Shown here: positions 51,401 to 62,040 of the stretch, one piece after another
Position numbering within the stretch: the stretch's first letter is position 1
Layout of the letters: each line of letters begins with the position of its first letter
NCBI GenBank assembly: GCA_963580455.1
Contig: OY756958.1
Coordinates: forward strand, 11,606,501-11,670,500
Length of the DNA: 64,000 bases
Direction of reading: 5' to 3'
DNA from: Euonymus europaeus
Lineage: Eukaryota > Streptophyta > Magnoliopsida > Celastrales > Celastraceae
Made by a program: the position numbers and the translations under genes
Notes under the pieces: generated by a model
What the model was told of the DNA's origin: nothing
Databases searched by the model: none
What the model saw: only the letters and a program-made list of their open reading frames with translations

Positions 51401-54400
51401 ATTCTATGTTAAATTTTACGAGTATAAGCTTTCTAGATTATTTCGATTCCAAAACCCCAACTTTCTATGACAAATGGACAAAACCGTTTAAAGCTCCTCC
51501 ATAGAGTGAGTTGGGCAACTTCGGACTATCAAAGTTGCTCGGTGTACACTTTTTGTTGTTCTTCTATGTCAAATTTTACGAGTATAAGCTTCCCAGATTA
51601 TTTCGATGCCAAAACACCAACTATCAATGACAAATCGACAAAACCGTTAAAAGCTACTCCATAGAGAGAGTTGAGCAACTCCGGACTATAAAAGTTGCTC
51701 GGTTTACACTTTTTATTTTTGTTCTATATCAAATTTTACGACTATAAGCATCCTAGATTATTTCGATGGCAAAACCCCAACTTTCTATGACAAATGGACA
51801 AAACCGTTTAAAGCTACTCCGTAGAGAGAGTTGTGCAACTTCGGACCATAAAAGTTGCTCGGTGTACACTTTTTATTGTTATTCTATGTCAAATTTTACG
51901 AGTATAAGCTTCCAAGATTATTTCAATGACATAACCCCAACTTTCTATGACAAATGGACAAAACTGTTTAAAGCTTCTCCATTGAGTGAGTTGAGCAACT
52001 TCGGACTATCAAAGTTGCTCGGTGTACACTTTTTATTGTTCTTCTAGTTCAAATTTTACGAGTGTAAGCTTCCTAGATTATTTTGATTCCAAAACCCCAA
52101 CTTTCTATGACAAATGGACAAAACCGTTTAAAGCTACTCCATAGAGAGAGTTGAGCAACTTCGGACCAGAAAAGTTGCTCGGTGTACACTTTTTACTGTT
52201 CTTCTATGTAAATATTTCTGACTATAAGCATCCTAGATTATTTCGATGCCAAAACCCCAACTTTCTATGATAAATGGACAAAAACATTAAAAGCTCCTCC
52301 ATGGAAAGAGTTGTGCAACTTCGGACTATCAAAGGTTCTCGGTGTACACTTTTTATTGTTCTTCTATGTCAAATTTTACGAGTATAAGCTTCCTAGATTA
52401 TTTCGATGCCAAAACCACAACTTTCTATGACAAATGGACAAAACCGTTTAAAGCTTCTCCATTGAGTGAGTTGAGCAACTTCGGACTATCAAAGTTGCTC
52501 GGTGTACACTTTTTATTGCTCTTCTAGTTCAAATTTTACGAGTATAAGCTTCCTAGATTATTTCGATTCCAAAACCTCAACTTTCTATGACAAATGGACA
52601 AAACCGTTTAAAGCTACTCCATAGAGAGAGTTGTGCAACTTCGGACCATAAAAGTTGCTCGGTGTACACTTTTTATTGTTATTCTATGTCAAATTTTACG
52701 AGTATAAGCTTCCAAGATTATTTCGATGCCATAACCCCAACTTTCTATGACAAATGGACAAAACTGTTTAAAGCTTCTCCATTGAGTGAGTTGATCAACT
52801 TCGGACTATCAAAGTTGCTTGGTGTACACTTTTTATTGTTATTCTATGTCAAATTTTACGAGTATAAGCTTCCTAGATTATTTCGATGCCAAAACACCAA
52901 CTATCAATGACAAAAGGACAAAACCGTTTAAAGCTCCTCCATAGAGTGAGTTGAGCGACTTCGGACTATCAAAGTTGCTCGTTGTACACTTTTTGTTGTT
53001 CTTCTATGTCAAATTTTACGAGTATATGCTTCCTGGATTATTTCGATGCCAAAACACAAAATATCAATAACAAATCGACAAAACCGTTAAAAGCTACTTC
53101 ATAGAGAGAGTTGAGCAACTTCCGACCATAAAAGTTGCTCGGTTTACACTTTTTATTGTTATTCTATGTCAAATTTTACAAGTATAAGCTTCCAAGATTA
53201 TTTCGATGACATAACCTCAACTTTCTATGACAAATGGACAAAACCGTTTAAAGCTTCTCCATTGAGTGAGTTGAGGAACTTGGGACTATCAAAGTTGCTC
53301 GGTGTACACTTTTTATTGTTCTTCTAGTTCAAATTTTACGAGTATAAGCTTCCTAGATTATTTCGATTCCAAAACCCCAACTTTCTATGACAAATGGACA
53401 AAACCGTTTAAAGCTACTCCATAGAGAGAGTTGTGCTTTTTCGGACCATAAAAGTTGCTCGGTGTACACTTTTTATTGTTATTCTATGTCAAATTTTACA
53501 AGTATAAGCTTCCAAGATTATTTCGATGACATAACCCCAACTTTCTATGACAAATGGACAAAACCGTTTAAAGCTTCTCCATTGAGTGAGTTGAGCAACT
53601 TCGGACTATCAAAGTTGCTCGGTGTACACTTTTTATTGCTCTTCTAGTTCAAATTTTACGAGTATAAGCTTCCTAGATTATTTCGATTCCAAAACCTCAA
53701 CTTTCTATGACAAATGGACAAAACCGTTTAAAGCTACTCCGTAGAGAGAGTTGTGCAACTTCGGACCATAAAAGTTGCTCGGTGTACACTTTTTATTGTT
53801 CTTCTATGTAAATATTTCTGACTATAAGCATCCTAGATTATTTCGATGCCAAAACCCGAACTTTCTATGACAAATGGACAAAAACATTAAAAGCTCCTCC
53901 ATAGAGAGAGTTGTGCATCTTCGGACTATCAAAATTGTACGGTATACACTTTTTATTGTTATTCTATGTCAAATTTTACGAGTATAAGCTTCCTAGATTA
54001 TTTCGATGCCAAAACCCCAACTTTCTATGACAAATGGACAAAAACATTAAAAGCTCCTCCATAGAGAGAGTTGTGCAACTTCGGACAATTGAAAATTGCA
54101 CGGTGTACACTTTTTATTGTTATTCTATGTTAAATTTTACGAGTATAAGCTTTCTAGATTATTTCGATTCCAAAACCCCAACTTTCTATGACAAATGGAC
54201 AAAACCGTTTAAAGCTCCTCCATAGAGTGAGTTGGGCAACTTCGGACTATCAAAGTTGCTCGGTGTACACTTTTTGTTGTTCTTCTATGTCAAATTTTAC
54301 GAGTATAAGCTTCCCAGATTATTTCGATGCCAAAACACCAACTATCAATGACAAATCGACAAAACCGTTAAAAGCTACTCCATAGAGAGAGTTGAGCAAC

Positions 54401-57400
54401 TCCGGACTATAAAAGTTGCTCGGTTTACACTTTTTATTTTTTTTCTATATCAAATTTTACGACTATAAGCATCCTAGATTATTTCGATGGCAAAACCCCA
54501 ACTTTCTATGACAAATGGACAAAACCGTTTAAAGCTACTCCGTAGAGAGAGTTGTGCAACTTCGGACCATAAAAGTTGCTCGGTGTACACTTTTTATTGT
54601 TATTCTATGTCAAATTTTACGAGTATAAGCTTCCAAGATTATTTCAATGACATAACCCCAACTTTCTATGACAAATGGACAAAACTGTTTAAAGCTTCTC
54701 CATTGAGTGAGTTGAGCAACTTCGGACTATCAAAGTTGCTCGGTGTACACTTTTTATTGTTCTTCTAGTTCAAATTTTACGAGTATAAGCTTCCTAGATT
54801 ATTTCGATTCCAAAACCCCAACTTTCTATGACAAATGGACAAAACCGTTTAAAGCTACTCCATAGAGAGAGTTGAGCAACTTCGGACCAGAAAAGTTGCT
54901 CGGTGTACACTTTTTACTGTTCTTCTATGTAAATATTTCTGACTATAAGCATCCTAGATTATTTCGATGCCAAAACCCCAACTTTCTATGATAAATGGGC
55001 AAAAACATTAAAAGCTCCTCCATGGAAAGAGTTGTGCAACTTCGGACTATCAAAGGTTCTCGGTGTACACTTTTTATTGTTCTTCTATGTCAAATTTTAC
55101 GAGTATAAGCTTCCTAGATTATTTCGATGCCAAAACCACAACTTTCTATGACAAATGGACAAAACCGTTTAAAGCTTCTCCATTGAGTGAGTTGAGCAAC
55201 TTCGGACTATCAAAGTTGCTCGGTGTACACTTTTTATTGCTCTTCTAGTTCAAATTTTACGAGTATAAGCTTCCTAGATTATTTCGATTCCAAAACCTCA
55301 ACTTTCTATGACAAATGGACAAAACCGTTTAAAGCTACTCCATAGAGAGAGTTGTGCAACTTCGGACCATAAAAGTTGCTCGGTGTACACTTTTTATTGT
55401 TATTCTATGTCAAATTTTACGAGTATAAGCTTCCAAGATTATTTCGATGCCATAACCCCAACTTTCTATGACAAATGGACAAAACTGTTTAAAGCTTCTC
55501 CATTGAGTGAGTTGATCAACTTCGGACTATCAAAGTTGCTTGGTGTACACTTTTTATTGTTATTCTATGTCAAATTTTACGAGTATAAGCTTCCTAGATT
55601 ATTTCGATGCCAAAACACCAACTATCAATGACAAAAGGACAAAACCGTTTAAAGCTCCTCCATAGAGTGAGTTGAGCGACTTCGGACTATCAAAGTTGCT
55701 CGTTGTACACTTTTTGTTGTTCTTCTATGTCAAATTTTACGAGTATATGCTTCCTGGATTATTTCGATGCCAAAACACAAAATATCAATAACAAATCGAC
55801 AAAACCGTTAAAAGCTACTTCATAGAGAGAGTTGAGCAACTTCCGACCATAAAAGTTGCTCGGTTTACACTTTTTATTGTTATTCTATGTCAAATTTTAC
55901 AAGTATAAGCTTCCAAGATTATTTCGATGACATAACCTCAACTTTCTATGACAAATGGACAAAACCGTTTAAAGCTTCTCCATTGAGTGAGTTGAGGAAC
56001 TTGGGACTATCAAAGTTGCTCGGTGTACACTTTTTATTGTTCTTCTAGTTCAAATTTTACGAGTATAAGCTTCCTAGATTATTTCGATTCCAAAACCCCA
56101 ACTTTCTATGACAAATGGACAAAACCGTTTAAAGCTACTCCATAGAGAGAGTTGTGCTTTTTCGGACCATAAAAGTTGCTCGGTGTACACTTTTTATTGT
56201 TATTCTATGTCAAATTTTACAAGTATAAGCTTCCAAGATTATTTCGATGACATAACCCCAACTTTCTATGACAAATGGACAAAACCGTTTAAAGCTTCTC
56301 CATTGAGTGAGTTGAGCAACTTCGGACTATCAAAGTTGCTCGGTGTACACTTTTTATTGCTCTTCTAGTTCAAATTTTACGAGTATAAGCTTCCTAGATT
56401 ATTTCGATTCCAAAACCTCAACTTTCTATGACAAATGGACAAAACCGTTTAAAGCTACTCCGTAGAGAGAGTTGTGCAACTTCGGACCATAAAAGTTGCT
56501 CGGTGTACACTTTTTATTGTTCTTCTATGTAAATATTTCTGACTATAAGCATCCTAGATTATTTCGATGCCAAAACCCGAACTTTCTATGACAAATGGAC
56601 AAAAACATTAAAAGCTCCTCCATAGAGAGAGTTGTGCATCTTCGGACTATCAAAATTGTACGGTATACACTTTTTATTGTTATTCTATGTCAAATTTTAC
56701 GAGTATAAGCTTCCTAGATTATTTCGATGCCAAAACCCCAACTTTCTATGACAAATGGACAAAAACATTAAAAGCTCCTCCATAGAGAGAGTTGTGCAAC
56801 TTCGGACAATTGAAAATTGCACGGTGTACACTTTTTATTGTTATTCTATGTTAAATTTTACGAGTATAAGCTTTCTAGATTATTTCGATTCCAAAACCCC
56901 AACTTTCTATGACAAATGGACAAAACCGTTTAAAGCTCCTCCATAGAGTGAGTTGGGCAACTTCGGACTATCAAAGTTGCTCGGTGTACACTTTTTGTTG
57001 TTCTTCTATGTCAAATTTTACGAGTATAAGCTTCCCAGATTATTTCGATGCCAAAACACCAACTATCAATGACAAATCGACAAAACCGTTAAAAGCTACT
57101 CCATAGAGAGAGTTGAGCAACTCCGGACTATAAAAGTTGCTCGGTTTACACTTTTTATTTTTGTTCTATATCAAATTTTACGACTATAAGCATCCTAGAT
57201 TATTTCGATGGCAAAACCCCAACTTTCTATGACAAATGGACAAAACCGTTTAAAGCTACTCCGTAGAGAGAGTTGTGCAACTTCGGACCATAAAAGTTGC
57301 TCGGTGTACACTTTTTATTGTTATTCTATGTCAAATTTTACGAGTATAAGCTTCCAAGATTGTTTCAATGACATAACCCCAACTTTCTATGACAAATGGA

Positions 57401-59490
57401 CAAAACTGTTTAAAGCTTCTCCATTGAGTGAGTTGAGCAACTTCGGACTATCAAAGTTGCTCGGTGTACACTTTTTATTGTTCTTCTAGTTCAAATTTTA
57501 CGAGTATAAGCTTCCTAGATTATTTCGATTCCAAAACCCCAACTTTCTATGACAAATGGACAAAACCGTTTAAAGCTACTCCATAGAGAGAGTTGAGCAA
57601 CTTCGGACCAGAAAAGTTGCTCGGTGTACACTTTTTACTGTTCTTCTATGTAAATATTTCTGACTATAAGCATCCTAGATTATTTCGATGCCAAAACCCC
57701 AACTTTCTATGATAAATGGGCAAAAACATTAAAAGCTCCTCCATGGAAAGAGTTGTGCAACTTCGGACTATCAAAGGTTCTCGGTGTACACTTTTTATTG
57801 TTCTTCTATGTCAAATTTTACGAGTATAAGCTTCCTAGATTATTTCGATGCCAAAACCACAACTTTCTATGACAAATGGACAAAACCGTTTAAAGCTTCT
57901 CCATTGAGTGAGTTGAGCAACTTCGGACTATCAAAGTTGCTCGGTGTACACTTTTTATTGCTCTTCTAGTTCAAATTTTACGAGTATAAGCTTCCTAGAT
58001 TATTTCGATTCCAAAACCTCAACTTTCTATGACAAATGGACAAAACCGTTTAAAGCTACTCCATAGAGAGAGTTGTGCAACTTCGGACCATAAAAGTTGC
58101 TCGGTGTACACTTTTTATTGTTATTCTATGTCAAATTTTACGAGTATAAGCTTCCAAGATTATTTCGATGCCATAACCCCAACTTTCTATGACAAATGGA
58201 CAAAACTGTTTAAAGCTTCTCCATTGAGTGAGTTGATCAACTTCGGACTATCAAAGTTGCTTGGTGTACACTTTTTATTGTTATTCTATGTCAAATTTTA
58301 CGAGTATAAGCTTCCTAGATTATTTCGTTGCCAAAACACCAACTATCAATGACAAAAGGACAAAACCGTTTAAAGCTCCTCCATAGAGTGAGTTGAGCGA
58401 CTTCGGACTATCAAAGTTGCTCGTTGTACACTTTTTGTTGTTCTTCTATGTCAAATTTTACGAGTATATGCTTCCTGGATTATTTCGATGCCAAAACACA
58501 AAATATCAATAACAAATCGACAAAACCGTTAAAAGCTACTTCATAGAGAGAGTTGAGCAACTTCCGACCATAAAAGTTGCTCGGTTTACACTTTTTATTG
58601 TTATTCTATGTCAAATTTTACAAGTATAAGCTTCCAAGATTATTTCGATGACATAACCTCAACTTTCTATGACAAATGGACAAAACCGTTTAAAGCTTCT
58701 CCATTGAGTGAGTTGAGGAACTTGGGACTATCAAAGTTGCTCGGTGTACACTTTTTATTGTTCTTCTAGTTCAAATTTTACGAGTATAAGCTTCCTAGAT
58801 TATTTCGATTCCAAAACCCCAACTTTCTATGACAAATGGACAAAACCGTTTAAAGCTACTCCATAGAGAGAGTTGTGCTTTTTCGGACCATAAAAGTTGC
58901 TCGGTGTACACTTTTTATTGTTATTCTATGTCAAATTTTACAAGTATAAGCTTCCAAGATTATTTCGATGACATAACCCCAACTTTCTATGACAAATGGA
59001 CAAAACCGTTTAAAGCTTCTCCATTGAGTGAGTTGAGCAACTTCGGACTATCAAAGTTGCTCGGTGTACACTTTTTATTGCTCTTCTAGTTCAAATTTTA
59101 CGAGTATAAGCTTCCTAGATTATTTCGATTCCAAAACCTCAACTTTCTATGACAAATGGACAAAACCGTTTAAAGCTACTCCGTAGAGAGAGTTGTGCAA
59201 CTTCGGACCATAAAAGTTGCTCGGTGTACACTTTTTATTGTTCTTCTATGTAAATATTTCTGACTATAAGCATCCTAGATTATTTCGATGCCAAAACCCG
59301 AACTTTCTATGACAAATGGACAAAAACATTAAAAGCTCCTCCATAGAGAGAGTTGTGCATCTTCGGACTATCAAAATTGTACGGTATACACTTTTTATTG
59401 TTATTCTATGTCAAATTTTACGAGTATAAGCTTCCTAGATTATTTCGATGCCAAAACCCCAACTTTCTATGACAAATGGACAAAAACATT
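51062..59490 (+). repeat. 17-mer higher-order repeat, 2721-bp period
   Basis: Copies run 51062-53782, 53783-56503 and 56504-59224, followed by about 265 bp of a fourth. Unit order is C/K, plain plus nested hairpin, D (aagctttctag, without the compensating 1-bp loss), E head (51467, 54188, 56909), F, A, B, C, aaaaccacaac, plain (aaaactg), E-like, I, A, B, A, B. The copies look nearly identical, sharing rare states such as gagcgacttcgg, ggaacttgggac and gttgtgctttttcgg. The left edge overlaps the right edge of the 9-mer HOR, so the two arrays share a boundary segment. Confidence 0.92.
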
Positions 59491-60720
59491 AAAAGCTCCT
59501 CCATGGAAAGAGTTGTGCAACTTCGGACTATCAAAGGTTCTCGGTGTACACTTTTTATTGTTCTTCTATGTCAAATTTTACGAGTATAAGCTTCCTAGAA
59601 TATTTCGATGCCAAAACCACAACTTTCTATGACAAATGGACAAAACCGTTTAAAGCTTCTCCATTGAGTGAGTTGAGCAACTTCGGACTATCAAAGTTGC
59701 TCGGTGTACACTTTTTATTGCTCTTCTAGTTCAAATTTTACGAGTATAAGCTTCCTAGATTATTTCGATTCCAAAACCTCAACTTTCTATGACAAATGGA
59801 CAAAACCGTTTAAAGCTACTCCATAGAGAGAGTTGTGCAACTTCGGACCATAAAAGTTGCTCGGTGTACACTTTTTATTGTTATTCTATGTCAAATTTTA
59901 CAAGTATAAGCTTCCAAGATTATTTCGATGACATAACCCCAACTTTCTATGACAAATGGACAAAACCGTTTAAAGCTTCTCCATTTAGTGAGTTGAGCAA
60001 CTTCGGACTATCAAAGTTGCTCGGTGTACACTTTTTATTGCTCTTCTAGTTCAAATTTTACGAGTATAAGCTTCCTAGATTATTTCGATTCCAAAACCTC
60101 AACTTTCTATGACAAATGGACAAAACCGTTTAAAGCTACTCCGTAGAGAGAGTTGTGCAACTTCGGACCATAAAAGTTGCTCGGTGTACACTTTTTATTG
60201 TTATTCTATGTCAAATTTTACGAGTATAAGCTTCCAAGATTATTTCAATGACATAACCCCAACTTTCTATGACAAATGGACAAAACTGTTTAAAGCTTCT
60301 CCATTGAGTGAGTTGAGCAACTTCGGACTATCAAAGTTGCTCGGTGTACACTTTTTATTGTTCTTCTAGTTCAAATTTTACCAGTATAAGCTTCCTAGAT
60401 TATTTCGATTCCAAAACCCCAACTTTCTATGACAAATGGACAAAACCGTTTAAAGCTACTTCATAGAGAGAGTTGAGCAACTTCGGACCAGAAAAGTTGC
60501 TCGGTGTACACTTTTTATTGTTCTTCTATGTAAATAATTCTGACTATAAGCATCCTAGATTATTTCGATGCCAAAACCCCAACTTTCTATGATAAATGGA
60601 CAAAAACATTAAAAGCTCCTCCATGGAAAGAGTTGTGCAACTTCGGACTATCAAAGGTTCTCGGTGTACACTTTTTATTGTTCTTCTATGTCAAATTTTA
60701 CGAGTATAAGCTTCCTAGAT

Positions 60721-61040
60721 TATTTTGATTCCAAAACTCCAACTTTCTATGACCAAAGGACAAAACCGTTTAAAGCTACTCCATAGAGAGAGTTGAGCAA
60801 CTTCGGACCATAAAACTTGCTCGCTGTACACTTTTTATTGTTCTTCTATGTCAAATTTTACGAGTATAAGCTTCCTAGATTATTTTGATTCCAAAACTCC
60901 AACTTTCTATGACCAAAGGACAAAACCGTTTAAAGCTACTCCATAGAGAGAGTTGAGCAACTTCGGACCATAAAACTTGCTCGCTGTACACTTTTTATTG
61001 TTCTTCTATGTCAAATTTTATGACTATAAGCATCCTAGAT
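60721..61040 (+). repeat. Exact single-monomer tandem duplication
   Basis: Two successive J monomers match for the full 160 bp: the text of 60721-60880 recurs unchanged at 60881-61017, then diverges to the K path (ttttatgac). Both carry tattttgattccaaaactcc, atgaccaaagg and the private ttgctcgctgtacac. Adjacent monomers elsewhere in the window normally differ at many positions, so this is a recent one-monomer duplication. Confidence 0.85.
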
Positions 61041-61143
61041 TATTCAATGCCAAAACCCGAACTTTCTATGACAAATGGACAAAAACATTAAAAGCTCCTC
61101 CATAGAGAGAGTTGTGCATCTTCGGACTATCAAAATTGCACGG

Positions 61144-61263
61144 TATAAGCTTTCTAGATTATTTCGATTCCAAAACCCCAACTTTCTATGACAAATGGAC
61201 AAAACCGTTTAAAGCTACTCCGTAGAGAGAGTTGTGCAACTTCGGACCATAAAAGTTGCTCGG
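61144..61263 (+). repeat. 120-bp monomer lacking exactly one 40-bp quarter
   Basis: The text passes directly from attgcacggtata to agctttctagatt, so the whole first quarter (tatacacttttt through ttttacgag) is missing. The expected sequences on the two sides both contain gtata, a 5-bp microhomology exactly 40 bp apart. The next monomer start (tgtacac) is at 61264, making this unit 120 bp. It is the only indel larger than 2 bp that I found in the window. Confidence 0.85.
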
Positions 61264-62040
61264 TGTACACTTTTTATTGTTCTTCTATGTAAATATTTCT
61301 GACTATAAGCATCCTAGATTATTTCGATGCCAAAACCCGAACTTTCTATGACAAATGGACAAAAACATTAAAAGCTCCTCCATAGAGAGAGTTGTGCATC
61401 TTCGGACTATCAAAATTGTACGGTATACACTTTTTATTGTTATTCTATGTCAAATTTTACGAGTATAAGCTTCCTAGATTATTTCGATGCCAAAACCCCA
61501 ACTTTCTATGACAAATGGACAAAAACATTAAAAGCTCCTCCATAGAGAGAGTTGTGCAACTTCGGACAATTGAAAATTGCACGGTGTACACTTTTTATTG
61601 TTATTCTATGTTAAATTTTACGAGTATAAGCTTTCTAGATTATTTCGATTCCAAAACCCCAACTTTCTATGACAAATGGACAAAACCGTTTAAAGCTCCT
61701 CCATAGAGTGAGTTGGGCAACTTCGGACTATCAAAGTTGCTCGGTGTACACTTTTTGTTGTTCTTCTATGTCAAATTTTACGAGTATAAGCTTCCCAGAT
61801 TATTTCGATGCCAAAACACCAACTATCAATGACAAATCGACAAAACCGTTAAAAGCTACTCCATAGAGAGAGTTGAGCAACTCCGGACTATAAAAGTTGC
61901 TCGGTTTACACTTTTTATTTTTGTTCTATATCAAATTTTACGACTATAAGCATCCTAGATTATTTCGATGGCAAAACCCCAACTTTCTATGACAAATGGA
62001 CAAAACCGTTTAAAGCTACTCCGTAGAGAGAGTTGTGCAA

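Larger units (their letters stand above)
59491..62040 (+). repeat. Scrambled edge of the 17-mer array
   Basis: Short pieces of the 17-mer are joined out of order. About 59500-59780 follows 57740-58020 (offset 1760). About 59790-60040 resembles 58829-59080 (offset 960), and about 60110-60400 resembles 57230-57520 (offset 2880). J monomers at 60721-61040 come from the 9-mer lineage. K follows, with a 1-bp loss (gattattcaatgcc near 61043), then a monomer missing 40 bp. From 61260 the C/K order resumes, with an E head at 61669. No non-satellite DNA is present. It reads as a zone of repeated small unequal exchanges. Confidence 0.75.
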
